64,000 bases of DNA from Ashinkailepas kermadecensis. Its lineage: Eukaryota > Arthropoda > Thecostraca > Neolepadidae. The notes beneath the pieces are model-generated. The model did no database searches, was not told where the DNA came from, and worked only from the letters and a program-made list of their open reading frames with translations. Of the stretch, positions 11,400 to 22,162 are shown piece after piece (the first letter of the stretch is position 1; every line of letters starts with the position of its first letter). The stretch spans positions 137,501-201,500 of the forward strand of contig JAOTOM010004034.1 of NCBI GenBank assembly GCA_034440615.1, given 5' to 3'. The position numbers and the translations under genes were made by a program.

Positions 11400-12357
11400 G
11401 CCCCGCACTCTACGGTCGATATGTTGACGATATTTTGCTAGATATGCGGGACATACAGCTGTTGTCAGAGTTCAAGTCTAGAAGAAGTTTCGGGTCTATA
11501 TTTCACTATGGAGTTGAGCATGGAAGACAAGGTAAGTTTTTTGGATGTGTCCATCGACGGTAGTAGTGAATTATTTGCAACTAGTGTCCATTGTAAGCCC
11601 ACAGACGTCGGACGTTGCCTTAACGGTAAAAGCCACTGCCCTAATAGATATAAAGACAGCGTTATCAGCGCGTATGTGAATAGGGCGATTAGACACTGTA
11701 GTACCTGGCAACTAGCGCACACAGAACTGCGCAGAGTAAAACAAATTCTCGTCAACAACAACTATCCGGTGCTTACAATCGACAAGCATATCAGAGACGC
11801 CGTCACTAAGTACATCACAGCCCAGTCCCATCCCCCAACACAGGGCACCACATACAAGCTGTTCTACAAAAATAGTATGTCCCCTGCTTACCTGACCGAT
11901 GAAAAGGTGCTTCGAAACATTGTGAAGAGTCACTGTAAGCCTATTGTCCCTGACGATGAACTAAAACTAGTCATTTTCTATAAGAACCTCACCTCGTTCA
12001 CTCGTTATGCAAAACAACCCATCTTGTCACAAATCACCGCTGAAACAGTCCAATGTAATCTACCAATGCAAATGCACTATTGGAGACTGTGCGCTCCGTT
12101 CAGATAGCAATTACATTGGAATGACAACTTCACTCAGTAGGCGTATCAACGCATACGAACATCATACACCACGACACATGCCTCACGAGACAACAAATGG
12201 TTGACAATAGCACTATCATCGCCAGATCACACGAGCCAAGACGCCTTCACATACTAGAGACCATATACATACGCGAAAGAGACCAAGCTATAAACCGGCA
12301 GGTCAATGCGCGAGGTACTTTGTCGCTGTATGACGGATCACCCCTGGGGCCAAGGTG
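11400..12357 (+). pseudogene. Penelope-like RT / GIY-YIG polyprotein remnant
   Basis: Three frames carry consecutive parts of one protein. The RT catalytic block LYGRYVDDILL (YxDD) lies near 11410-11440. After a +1 shift, 11508-12000 continues with MEDKVSFLDVSI, VHCKPTDVGRCLN, PNRYKDSVISAYVNRAIRHC and RRVKQILVNNNYP, a series typical of Penelope-like RTs. After another shift near 12005, NVIYQCKC and NYIGMTTSLSRRINAYEHH form the Cys-bearing linker and GIY-YIG endonuclease start. A final block RRLHILETIYIRERDQAINR, read through a further shift near 12200, matches the endonuclease C-terminus. The known role is target-primed reverse transcription with endonuclease nicking; this copy cannot make it because of the frameshifts. 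Confidence 0.8.
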
Positions 12358-12674
12358 ATCGATTGTGACCCTAGAGCCAAAATAGGGAGTGTTTTGGTAT
12401 GGACTTGTGAATAGCGACCAACATTGTGGTTATTTTTCTGCTGTGTGATGTCACCCAAATATGCTTCGCACGCTCATCAACACACGCTCAGTGTGTTGGA
12501 AAATAAACTAACCGATATGTACTGTGGTAACCTAATTATTGCGAGTGAACGCTCAAGCATATTAAACGACGCTCGCATTCCATTTCTATATATACAAGAC
12601 TTCGAATTTTGTACCTTCCCTATCATCGGCGTAACTTAAACGTATTACCTGTGTGATTTCGTTAACAATCTGCG

Positions 12675-12735
12675 CTTGTTCCTGATGATGTCATGTGAAA
12701 TGTCGAAACGTCGACATGGAGGAAATAAACTATGC
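12675..12735 (+). ncRNA. Hammerhead-ribozyme-like motif in the Penelope-like terminus
   Basis: CTGATGA (12682-12688) and GAAA (12705-12708) have the spacing of the conserved hammerhead core, and CGTCGACATG follows. The segment between them (16 nt) forms only a weak stem II in this copy, so it may be inactive. Hammerhead motifs are documented in Penelope-like elements; presence here fits the family, but activity is inference. Confidence 0.45.
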
Positions 12736-12916
12736 GTTCTTTAGGCAGGATATCTTTACTGATTATGAGCTTTGACGCCATTTTGAGTCAACACCAATGC
12801 GAACACAAAACCATGATAAGAATAATCGAAGCCATATCAAAGAAGCTGATATACAGCAAAGCCGCAGATACCTTTAACCAGTAATGCATGTTAAACAATC
12901 TGCTTCGAAACTACAC

Positions 12917-12977
<61 letters not shown>

Positions 12978-12989
12978 AATTTATAGATA

Positions 12990-13086
<97 letters not shown>
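12917..13086. repeat. TA microsatellite with a central interruption
   Basis: About 80 TA dinucleotides, broken near 12971-12995 by TTATAAAATTTATAGATATGC. The long tyrosine-isoleucine frames on both strands here are artefacts of the repeat. Confidence 0.97.
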
Positions 13087-13311
13087 TTGCAGCATATAAT
13101 TTACATCACCTTCTAAACTTACCAGTGGGCGACTCGGCGACGGTGCGCAATTTGTGGGCTCGGAAGTGAGCTAAATATAGATCGAGTGTGGAATGCGATA
13201 TGTATATTATAATGTACATATATGTATGCTGTCAGTCTAATTCCCGGAATCTGTCACTGATCACGCTGCCGTATACCTATGTTTCAAGGCATAAAGTTCA
13301 AGAAGTTCATA
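13087..13311. other. Unassigned spacer
   Basis: No gene or element border recognised between the TA array and the LINE tail. Confidence 0.4.
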
Positions 13312-14335
13312 CAGTGTTAAGGCTTCAAAAGGGCCACAGAGGCCCATCCGGGTCAAGCCTATCTAGAAAAGTTACCAGAAAAGTACATGCTCACACCACA
13401 ATTAATCCATTACCTCAAGTTCCAAGGAAATTATATATCCCAGCCTATCTAGCACCATTCACCTGATATTGCGTAACAGACTCAACAATTCCAAACTCCT
13501 CCAATCATGCCCCATTGTGCTATCATAGCCAATCTCATCAGTATCACATCCCGAAGGAAGGTGCTGAATCCACTGCTACGGACACCCTATATAGTATAAT
13601 ATAATAATAGTAGTATAATATACCCCATACAGCTAGTATAATACTCAATTTATTTGCATGATCAAAAACATAAGGGTCCTAGTTTCAACAATAACACAGG
13701 GACCAATATCCCCCCCCCACTCATGAATGTCTTTCTACCTTACCTATACAGCATATTCACTTGTTCTCATGTAACAACCTTGACCTGAGTGCCCTACCAA
13801 TCATTTTCAGACTCCATCTACGCACGCCTAAAGGGGACCGTACAGTGCACACCCACTTAGCCTAGATATCACACCATCCATCACCCCTTAGAACTCAAAA
13901 GCAAGATTTTGCAACCAAAAATAGTTGTCCACCCTATTTTTAAATACATTCAATGAGGCACTCCCTACAACATCAGCAGGCGGGCTATTCCACTGATCAA
14001 CAGTCCTTTGACTGAAGACCTGTTGTTGCTTAACTGTCGTACACCTTGATTTGTCTAACCTGAATTGATGACCCTTATGTGATAGTCTAAATAGAATGGC
14101 ATCGTCCAGACTGACCTGATCTAGCCCTTTAATAATTGTATACATATCAATCATATCACCCCTTAATCTCCTATACTTGAGTGAGTACATATCTAATGCA
14201 TAAGTATTTCCCCATATTCTAAGTTACCTAGTCCACTGATTAGTCTAGTGGCTTTGCGCTATACTCTTTTTAGCATATATATGTCTTTTTCTCAGAAGGG
14301 GCTCCATGCCTGTACATAATATTCTAAGTGTTGGG
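13312..14335 (-). mobile_element. LINE 3' portion (family with AAGAGCC/GGGCCCAT tail), minus strand
   Basis: Minus-strand translation at 14190-13888 gives YSLKYRRLRGDMIDMYTIIK, FRLDKSRC, VFSQRTVDQWNSPPADVV and LNVFKNRVDNYF, the usual C-terminal tail of a LINE RT protein. About 0.6 kb of 3' untranslated sequence follows, ending in the tail block GGCCCATCCGGGTCAAGCC read from the plus strand near 13340. The same 3' block occurs at 15417-16065 (minus), 19672-19880 (minus) and 30304-30990 (plus), so this is a repeated family of 5'-truncated copies. The protein frame over the first 100 codons is open, but RT itself is missing. Confidence 0.75.
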
Positions 14336-15239
14336 GAGGCTGGGACCCCCCCCCCCCACACCCCGAACTGAATAGGATCCTACGCCCCTGGGATTATGCA
14401 TTACAAAATAGCGAACATGATTTTCCCTTCACCCAGGGTAGTGTCGGAACGATCATCTTCACTGCCGCTTTGGATGCCCGCTGTTGAATAAAATGCTTTC
14501 TTTGTAGCAACTGGCAAAACCCATCAATAGCAATAGTACGGCAGGAGCGTGAGCCTGTTAAGAGCTAAACGCATAGTTCCCGCGTAGTAACCTGTAATGT
14601 TATGACCGTGGAAAAACGTTGTTTTGTCTATGTGAGGGGGAGGTGAAGGGGTTCAGCTGCTTGCGTTTGGGTCAGAGTGACGGGGAGGTAAGGGGGATCA
14701 GTTGCTTGTGTTTGAGTCGGACAGAAAATTTGGACTTGGGAAGAGCAGACGCTAGGCTTTCGAGCAGCTGAGCTGAACATTTGACTGTGAAAATAAAAAC
14801 CGAAGCAGTATTAGGCCCGCAGAAACAAGGTTGCCCTAATCCGAAGTTTTTAGGTTAACCCTTGCACTGCCACAGTCGGTCTAACGCTTTCACCTGTACT
14901 GCCTGTACTGTAAGTGTGTAACTCCGGTTGGCTGCCGGACATCCACACAGTTGCGGGGTCCCCGGGCATGCTCCAAATTGACATGTCTCGAATGAGTGAT
15001 CGCCTGTCAGACCCCCCCCCCGGTCTGCACGCCTCATCACCTCGAGCCGGTTCAGCGGTCGGAGGGTCCCGCGTTCCGTGGCAGGGGTGGTGGTCGGCCG
15101 GACCGCCTTCCAGAAATGGCACAACTGACCAGCACGGCGCCTGGTGATCTAGCCCAGAACGGAGCTGCAAGTTTGGAGAAACTGTTGGCATCAAGCAAAT
15201 GTCTAGATATTTTGAAGCACAATGCTGATTTTGGAAACT
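14336..15239. other. Unassigned stretch with C tracts and a GC-rich block
   Basis: Poly-C runs lie at about 14346-14357 and 15015-15023. The GC-rich part 14860-15130 gives mutually overlapping open frames on both strands (up to 179 codons on minus) with no domain I recognise. No splice-bounded exon can be argued. This may be a decayed element. Confidence 0.35.
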
Positions 15240-15416
15240 TGATCCCCATGTGATTGATTTGCTAGATACCGTAGCTGAGGGATGGGGCATGACAAATGGA
15301 TGTAACACTGAATGGAAGGATGTTTTGAGTGGAGTGTCACAGTGTTCTGTTCTAGGGCCACTTCTCTTTATGATATTTGCGAATAGCATTGAGGTAGGGC
15401 TGATTCATAAATTCAT
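15240..15416 (+). pseudogene. LINE reverse transcriptase fragment
   Basis: Plus-strand reading gives DLLDTVAEG, then TEWKDVLSGVSQCSVLGPLL and FMIFANSIE. The GVPQGSVLGPLLF-type block is RT motif 4 of LINE proteins; here the usual Gly is a Cys and Pro is a Ser. Only about 55 codons remain. It abuts, in opposite orientation, a tail of the LINE family seen at 13312-14335. The RT part is the same general type as the fragment at 17255-17605. Confidence 0.7.
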
Positions 15417-16065
15417 AGTGTTCAGACTTAATAAGAGCCACAAGGGCCCATCCGGGTTAAGCTTGTAAAGGGAGGATACCACAACCCTTACAAAAAGACA
15501 TTCATCACCCTAACCCAAACCACATCCCTAATTCCAAAGAATCCATCCACCAACATCCCACATACTCATCAATGTTTATCTACCTTGCCTATCCCGTCCC
15601 ATTTACTCGATCTCATGAAAACATGTGGCTTGAGTGCCTTACCAATAATTTTCAGACTCCATCCATGCCTGTTTAAAGGGGCCTGTACAGTGCACACCTA
15701 CTTAGCATAAATCTCACCCCATAAACCCCACAATTGTCCACCCTAGTATTAAATACATTCGATGAAGGACTCCCCACATCAGCAGGTAGCCTATTCCATT
15801 GATCAACAATCCTTTGACTGAAGGCTTGCTGTCGCTTAACTGTCCTACATCTTGATTTATCTAACCTGAAATGATGACTCCCATGTGATAGTCTAAATAG
15901 AAAGGCATCATTCAGATTGACGTGATCTAGCCCTTTAACGATTTAATACATTTAAATCATATCACCCCTTAATCTTTTATATTTGAGCGAGTACATATCT
16001 AATGCCATAAGTCTTCCCCATATTTTAAGTTATTTGGTCCACTGATGAGTTTAGTAGTGGCTTTG
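15417..16065 (-). mobile_element. LINE 3' tail copy, minus strand
   Basis: Highly similar to the copy at 13312-14335: the CAAGGGCCCATCCGGGTTAA terminal block (15440s), the untranslated segment, and the degenerate coding tail around 15730-16040 including the counterpart of FSQR-DQWN. An internal deletion removes roughly the segment before TTGTCCACCC. Non-coding in practice. Confidence 0.7.
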
Positions 16066-16396
16066 CGCTGTCAGCAGTCAGCAGAGAACGAACATGAACG
16101 AAGCAATCGTACAGCGGATGCAAAATTGTTAGTGGACAATGAAGATGAACGAAACAACCGTACAGCGGGTGCATAATTGTCAGCAGACAATGCACATGAA
16201 TGACAGCACACTTCGTTGTAGGGAACCAATGAACATAAAATGCTCTAGTTCTGGGGTCCGAGAACATTTAAACTCCGCTTTAATTAAGCGGCCGTTCGGT
16301 GACTCCAAATCCTTCTTTTTTCATCAGAGCCTTCCCAGGATGACATTGGCCTTCTTTACCAGTGGCAAACTCTTTGTTTCTTCTGCCTGTAATATT
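16066..16396. other. Unassigned spacer with a short duplicated motif
   Basis: Two related segments, near 16095-16140 and 16145-16195, repeat GAACGAA...CCGTACAGCGG...AATTGT...AGACAATG, a local tandem duplication of about 55 bp. No gene seen. Confidence 0.5.
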
Positions 16397-16670
16397 AGCG
16401 GATCCAGATAAGCAGAGGAAATTGGGGGCATGTGCCCCACCCAACGATACTCGAGTACAAACTGTTTCGCTCCTTGAAAATTGTCAGCTGAAAATGCGGA
16501 AATGCGGCCCTCTGAGTAGCAAAGGCATCCCTCCGGGTACAAAAAAACGTTCTTGTAGAGCGACCGAGTGCACCCCAGCCTCCGGCCTCGAAATTGTTCT
16601 CGAAATCAGTGGCACCATTCCTTAGACAAGTGCCCCAAACCCTATAAATATTCCTGGATCCGCCCCTGGC
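16397..16670. mobile_element. Short element with GCGGATCC inverted ends
   Basis: AGCGGATCCAGA at the left (16397-16408) and CCTGGATCCGCCCC at the right (16653-16666) are inverted repeats. The interior (about 0.27 kb) contains GGGGGCATGTGCCCCA near the left end, shared in similar form with the element at 23826-24052. Non-coding, MITE-like. Confidence 0.6.
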
Positions 16671-17254
16671 CTGTGGGCAAAGCTTGTCAGCCTCTTCCTA
16701 CAGCACAGAAGCTTCACTTCGAAGCATTTTTGCATCTTTTATATCGGATATTTCAGACGTGTTCTACGCTTCCTTTTCTTGCCTTTGCACTGTGATTCGT
16801 GTGACCGCTTGATGTGTTCCAGCCACTGGTTATGCTTGCTGCGCGCACCTGCAGCCGATATTAGACGTTGGTTTGTGACCTTTTGCGCTCGCCACACCAC
16901 CCGGGCGCTTATCACCATAAATTATAACTCATGATGAACTATAATTATGAATTATGATAAGCTATCACACGCTTTGCTGACAATGTGATCGCCGCTATGT
17001 TCTCCCCCGAAGCGTGTTTGTTGAGCCGAGATCCCGCGCTCAATTGCAGCTTGCCAACGCGCAAGGAGCAGACGCACGCGCACTCCACTCCACGGGCGAG
17101 CGTACCCACGCTCTCCGTACCTCGTTTCGAAGTACATAGTATTTATATTGTCATCCCTTCCGCAAAACGAGCGGATGTAGGAAGGGTGTAACCAAGAATA
17201 GGGTGTTGAGATTTGCTGATGCTGGTAGGAGTGGCCAACAGTAGTTATCAATAT
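16671..17254. other. Unassigned stretch
   Basis: No gene recognised. An AT-rich partly self-complementary run, ATAAATTATAACTCATGATG, lies around 16915-16965. A 104-codon minus-strand frame (17266-16952) shows no domain. Confidence 0.4.
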
Positions 17255-17605
17255 AGTAATGCTCAATGAAACTTGAAGGACCTAAAGAAGTGGGCTGATC
17301 AATGGCAGATGTTTTTCAACTATGCAAAGTGTAATATTATGCATCTGGAGTCTGGAGGTGAGACTTTTAGACTTGCAGATATACAATGGGAGGTAGGGAA
17401 TCGGATGGTATTGAAGAGGAAAGTGACTTAGGTGCGTTTGTTTCAAATGATCTTAAATAAGAAAAACAATATACCTCAGCTAGGAACAGGGCAATCAGAA
17501 TGCTGGTAATCATTAATAGGAGTGTGAGGTATAAGAGCAAGGAAGTCATGAAAAAACTGTACTTAGCCTTTGTGCTGCCCCACTTGGAATATTCTGACAT
17601 AATAT
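17255..17605 (+). pseudogene. LINE reverse transcriptase C-terminal fragment
   Basis: Plus-strand reading gives LKDLKKWADQWQMFFNYAKC and NIMHLESGG, then after frameshifts the counterpart of a DLGV block, ARNRAIRMLVIINRSVRYKS, KEVMKKLYLAFVLPHLEY. This is the region after the RT palm (motif E and thumb) of LINE proteins. At least two frameshifts break it. Likely the same type of LINE as the RT fragment at 15240-15416. Confidence 0.75.
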
Positions 17606-18405
17606 ATATTGATATATAAAATTCATATATTTTATAGAATATTCACTGTTAATTTTATATTTATTATAGAATATGTATATATATTCTATATGCACCTATC
17701 GGCAAAGGCTCCATGCGTGTACCTATAGGTACAGGCATGGAGGCTTTACTTAGAAGAAGATATAGACATGTCAGAAAGAGCGCAGTTATCGGCCAGTCGT
17801 TCAATGCTTTTAGAACATTCGTTTTCTCTCACACGAACCGGTGACCATTACGAGATGGTCTGATTGATTGATTATTTGGGCTTAAGGGCGCGCCGACTAC
17901 ACGGTTATTTGGCGCCCATACGAGAGTGTCTACCCCGCATATCGCCGCACTAAGCGTTGGAATAATATGGTATATAAGCACAGTGGCGCAGCCAGGATCT
18001 TCTAAAGTGAGGGCCGACCAAAAACAATGCCATGACATAGAAAACTAGGCTTAGGAAAATAGGATTTATGTCCGCATCAGTCCGGCCCGACATGAATAGT
18101 GCCGCCAACCCATCTATCACCGGCCCTTGACAAGGCGGGTCCGCCCAGTCACACCTACTTCAAGGGTAGAAACAATTACAAAAGTTACTCGATTCACACG
18201 CTCCGGTGGGCGGGGGTCGGGGCGAGGCAGAACACATGCTTGAAAATCGTTATTATGCCTCTGTGGTTGGACCTCACCTTGAATATGAAGGTGACGACGC
18301 CATTTGTCATGAGGCGGAGGAGAGGGAGGGAAGCATCACTGGCGAATTATAGCAATTTGAAAAGGAGAGCTCGAGCCAAATCGTATCCGCAGATTGACCG
18401 CTCAG
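17606..18405. other. AT-rich stretch with a 38-bp palindrome
   Basis: 17595-17695 is very AT-rich. At 17708-17745 a near-perfect palindrome reads GGCTCCATGCGTGTACCTA and its inverse, with two mismatches. The block near 17880-17925 (TTTGGGCTTAAGGGCGCGCC) resembles the end of a repeat also seen near 43460, 47395 and 48190. A possible repeat end CAGTGGCGCAGCCAGG lies at 17982. No gene seen. Confidence 0.5.
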
Positions 18406-18599
18406 CAGAGGCGCAGCCAAGGGGGGGGGGGGCGTGCCCCTAAAGCACCGGAAGCACACTAGATCAAATAAGAAATTTTGAGATTTCCGTGGTGCATAAG
18501 TCTAAGTTTTGGACGCGCTTCGTGCGCCGAAAGCTATCTCGGTTTCATTCCACGTGTTTCGGTCACCTCCGCTTAGGAAAACTCTGACTGCGCCACTGC
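18406..18599. mobile_element. Short element with GGCGCAGCCA inverted ends
   Basis: CAGAGGCGCAGCCAAG at the left is followed by a G tract, and GACTGCGCCACTG ends the right side (18586-18598). Related copies with the same type of ends are at 21911-22162, 30101-30300 and 62186-62399. Non-coding; a MITE-like family. Confidence 0.55.
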
Positions 18600-19671
18600 C
18601 GCTTAGTATGATGGGCTGGGTAGGGGAGGGGCATGCGACACCTTCCTCCCTGGATCCTCGCTTGATTATGTGACCTCTGCCGACAACGTGAGAAGTTCAA
18701 CTGCCGTGCCAGCGCAGTAATTAACAACAACGCACTGCGTGTGATTTGCACGCACGCGCATGTCGTGGTTCTACTGGAAGAAGAGGTAAAACTGTGATTA
18801 GGGACATGAATGGAGAATGTATATTTCGGCATTGCAGCTGCGGCATGAAAGTATGTATACTGGGGGAGGACGCCGTCGTATCCCATGGGACTAATGGTAG
18901 GTAATATACTAATAGTCTTCCATAGGATTAATAATTGTATCCGATAGGGCTACCTCAAAAAGTGTGCGTCCATGGTCCACAGCCACCGTTCCTACACATA
19001 TGATTGCATATGCCTAGGGGTGTCATTTCATTGCAATGTATGGAACTAAGTGAAGCCCAAGCAATTGAGTGAATCATGAACAGTATAATTGTTCTGCATC
19101 AGCGCAGATAATTTCGGTGGAGAACAAGTGCTTGTTTCTCATGGTGTTTTGGAATATTTGGGGACTTGTGCTATACCAAAAAAGGCAAATGTGTCTATTG
19201 AACGAGTGGGCTAGTGCATTGGCAATAAAACGGCACTTAAAACAATGTCATGATATAGAAAACTAGGATTAGAAAAAAAAAAAGTCCGCACTGTCCGCAC
19301 CAATCAGGCCCACCATAAATGGTGGCGCCAACCCATCGATCACCGGCCCTTGACAAGGCGACTGTAAGATGCTGTTTTGCAGATTCACCGAGTCACCGCT
19401 ACAATCCGCTCCGCTACCGCCCGGGACCGTGGTCGGCGCACCAACCGTCAGCCCTTCAACGAGCTAGCGGCTGGAGATCCAGGAGCTGCCATCAGCTACG
19501 GTGCAACGCGTCAGATGATGGCGCGTGAGCGACGCCGTCATCAGCCAGCTGTACCGCAGACGGCTGTGGACACCATCACTGCGGTGGACGCGGCTGGATT
19601 GGAAACAAGAGCGAGTCACCGCTTCAGCTGTCGACTGTATGATGAGGTGAGTCATAAAGTCATAAAGTCAT
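18600..19671. other. Unassigned stretch
   Basis: No gene recognised. A GC-rich frame at 19319-19673 (65-98 codons in overlapping frames) has no domain. The block CCGGCCCTTGACAAGGCG near 19345 also occurs near 18120, so part of this stretch is a second copy of the sequence around 18000-18150. Confidence 0.45.
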
Positions 19672-19880
19672 AAAGTATTAAGGCTTAATAAGAGCCTCAG
19701 GGGCCCATCTGGGTTAAGCCTATCTAGAAAAGGTACTAGAAATGTACATACTCCCACCCCAATCAATCCCTTATCCCAAGTTCCTAGGAAGCTATATATC
19801 CTAGCCTATCTAGCACCACTCACTTGCTACCGCATAACACCCTCAACAATCACAAGCTCCTCCCATCATACCCATCGTCA
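19672..19880 (-). mobile_element. LINE 3' tail copy, minus strand (short)
   Basis: Begins with AAGGCTTAATAAGAGCCTCA, followed by GGGGCCCATCTGGGTTAAGC and the untranslated segment shared with 13312-13520. Only about 0.2 kb of the 3' end is present, as in heavily 5'-truncated LINE insertions. Confidence 0.7.
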
Positions 19881-21244
19881 CCATAGTGTATAGCGTGTCG
19901 GAGTAAGCAACTGCGCGACGTCCACATTTATTACCATGGTATGTTCAAGTAGTCGTATCGTGGCCTGAGACAGGTACACAGAGAGCTACCACGCGAATTT
20001 TTCCTTACCAATTGGAAAGGGGATTGCAACATAGAGAGAGAACATGAATAGTTTGCCTGGAGTGTCCCGCTTGCCACGCTTTGCAGCACCAGCGTCAGGA
20101 GTACCGTGACTCCCAAATCACCATGCTGAACCTAGTTTGACACCAAAAGCACTCCCAGTGTGCACGCTATTGACACGGGAATGGACCATTCTAAACACGT
20201 GCAAAATCATCATGGCACCGAGTATATCCAGTCGGAACTCGCCCATACTCGTGCAACTCTGTGTGTACACCCTCTAGACACCAATATTACCTTTGGTGTT
20301 GTAATATTACCTTCAGTAACTATCCTAAACGCCTCTGGTCAACTGTGATTTCATATTCCGTGAGCAGAACTTACGAGTTCCTTGGGTTTGTTTCACTCAT
20401 GGGCGTAGGCTTCTTCTTCTGTTGGCGCCATGGAATCTGAATCCGCCTCTGGGCGAACACCTCCTTTGGTACTTCACCCATGTTGAGTTGTCATTTTCTC
20501 TGTTCAATCGGACAACTATTCGACCTGAACCATCCTCCCTGGTTTGGTGGGATAACCCCAACTTTGAACGTGTGGCGTAATTCGAGGTATGTATTGGGGA
20601 ATTGCATGGGCCGGTCCGGGGAAGTTTCATGGGAACGCACATTTCCTCGGAGGGTGCCTTCATCATGAAAAAATCGTCAACAGGAGGTGGTCACTCGAGC
20701 ACACTGAAGGGGTGCCTTTCCTCTAAAATGGTCGACTTTGGCCGTAAATTCGTTGAGCGGGCGAACGGAGCGGTGGGGGAGTGGGTGGGGTGCACTCGAG
20801 CCTTCCTGAAGGGGCGCTTTTCCCGGGAAACCACCTTTCCATACACTCAGGGCACGCACCCTGACTGCCCACCCCGTACCCGCCTCTGGTCAACTGTGAT
20901 ACTCCGTCAACATATTCCGTGAGCAGAACTTACGAGTTCCTTGGGTTTGTGTTTCACTCATGGGCTTCTGTAAACTATTGGCAGGCACAATGTATAGAGG
21001 CAATGGACGTACCCAAATGGATTGTGATGGCCTATCACATGGGGTCCCATGTTAAACGTTGAAATTATTGGGGGGAGGCGCAGCCAACATTTGGGGGGGG
21101 GGAAGTGCCCTCTCAACAGCATACAAAGCTACACCCACGGTTCTACTTGGTGAAAAGTATGTTCACTACGCCTGGCATCCTCCAGCAGTCATGTAATACC
21201 CATGCACAATTTTCCATGTCGCTGTAGGCTTCGCTACGTAAGTT
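19881..21244. other. Unassigned stretch
   Basis: No gene recognised. The block around 20330-20410 (CCTCTGGTCAACTGTGAT...GTGAGCAGAACTTACGAG) recurs at 20882-20965, a local repeat spaced about 550 bp. GC-rich frames around 20600-20920 have no domain. Confidence 0.45.
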
Positions 21245-21688
21245 GCTAATGCCACCGAAGACCACCCAGCAGTTGACCTGCCCATCGACGGCACCTTTCG
21301 GGTGGTGCCCCGTCAATTCTGTCAACTGCTGGTGGTGTTCGTGGTACTGAACGGTGCCGTTTTGCCGGCGTTTGTCATATTAATGTCGTGTAGGACTCGC
21401 CGTCTCTACGAAGAGGTGTTCCGTCATATCCGCCGCATCATGCCGACACGGGTGCGGCGGATCATGACGGACTGGGAGCGAGCCCTGCAGAGCGCAGCCT
21501 TCACCGCCTGGCCCGGAAGTATCACCAACGGCTGCTATTTTCATTATGCAAAAGCTGTAATCCGAAAGGCAAGTATCTATAAGCACCTGTCAAACTGCCT
21601 ATTCCTGTCTCCTCCCAAGACAATGCTCAATACAAGCGAGCACCTTGGCTCGTCGTCTCCCATCCCTGTTCCTATCCTTAACGGATGA
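21245..21688 (+). pseudogene. MULE-type transposase fragment
   Basis: The frame reads HPAVDLPIDGTFRVVPRQF, then CQLLVVFVVLNGAVLPAFVI, SCRTRRLYEEVFRHIRRIMP, RRIMTDWERALQSAAFTAWP and NGCYFHYAKAVIRKAS. This is the central MULE transposase domain: the first catalytic Asp in IDGTF, the second in MTDWERA, and the CxFH block after it. The frame opens after a stop just upstream and loses similarity after about 21600, so only about 115 codons of an original 600 or more remain. Mutator-like elements move DNA by a DDE mechanism. This fragment is not functional on its own, although its conserved residues are intact. Whether it is spliced into a host transcript is unknown. Confidence 0.75.
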
Positions 21689-21910
21689 CTAGTGTGCAAT
21701 TGTGTGTAGGGCTCATGAGCTGTGGGTGTTCCACTTGCGAATCCAAGGAGATGAGAGCGGGATTATCTCCATACTAATGGCCGAATTGACAGGGATTTTA
21801 AGAGGGCCGCATAAAAAATGGCATGAAACAAAGACCACTTCCGGCGCACCATAAACTGCTGCTTTTGCATAGTAAAAATATTAAAATGTATTGTTCGGTC
21901 TAGTTTTTGG

Positions 21911-22162
21911 CAGAGGCGCAGCCAAGTGGGAGGGGGTACGGGCAGCCCCTCCCCATTAGCAACCAAAAATATACTGGATGAAGGAATAAATTGTTCCATA
22001 TTCACCATGTAAAATACTACATTTTTCGCGCGTTCCGCGCTCTGAAACCTTTCTCTGCTTCATAATATTTTTTTTTGTTCGGCACCCTTAGTAAAATCAT
22101 GGATGCGTCACTGAATTTGACTTTTGAGGGGGCCCTCGGGACACCCTTTGCTGCGCCTATGC
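21911..22162. mobile_element. Short element with GGCGCAGCCA inverted ends
   Basis: Left end CAGAGGCGCAGCCAAG, right end TGCTGCGCCTATG (22150-22162). An inner block near the left end (GGGCAGCCCCTCCCC) and GCGCGTTCCGCGCTCTGAAA at 22027 match the arrangement in the 18406-18599 copy. Non-coding. Confidence 0.55.

Larger units (their letters stand above)
11281..12885 (+). mobile_element. Penelope-like retroelement with inverted terminal repeats
   Basis: The left end (11281-11350) and the right end (about 12807-12885, inverted) share roughly 70 bp at about 85 percent identity by eye, including GCGGCTTTGCTGT and ATGGCTTCGATT blocks. Between them lie the C-terminal part of a reverse transcriptase and a GIY-YIG endonuclease. 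Inverted terminal repeats are a known arrangement in Penelope-like elements. The 5' part of RT is absent, so the copy is truncated or internally deleted. Downstream of the coding remnant are a hammerhead-like motif (12682-12708) and AATAAA (12724-12729). The copy is flanked by TA microsatellites on both sides. Confidence 0.8.

Noticed and set aside
12874..13099. Tyrosine-isoleucine repeat proteins on both strands
   Set aside because: Direct translation of a TA microsatellite.
14850..15389. 179-codon minus-strand frame
   Set aside because: GC-rich block with overlapping frames on both strands and no recognisable domain. Its distal part overlaps the plus-strand RT fragment.
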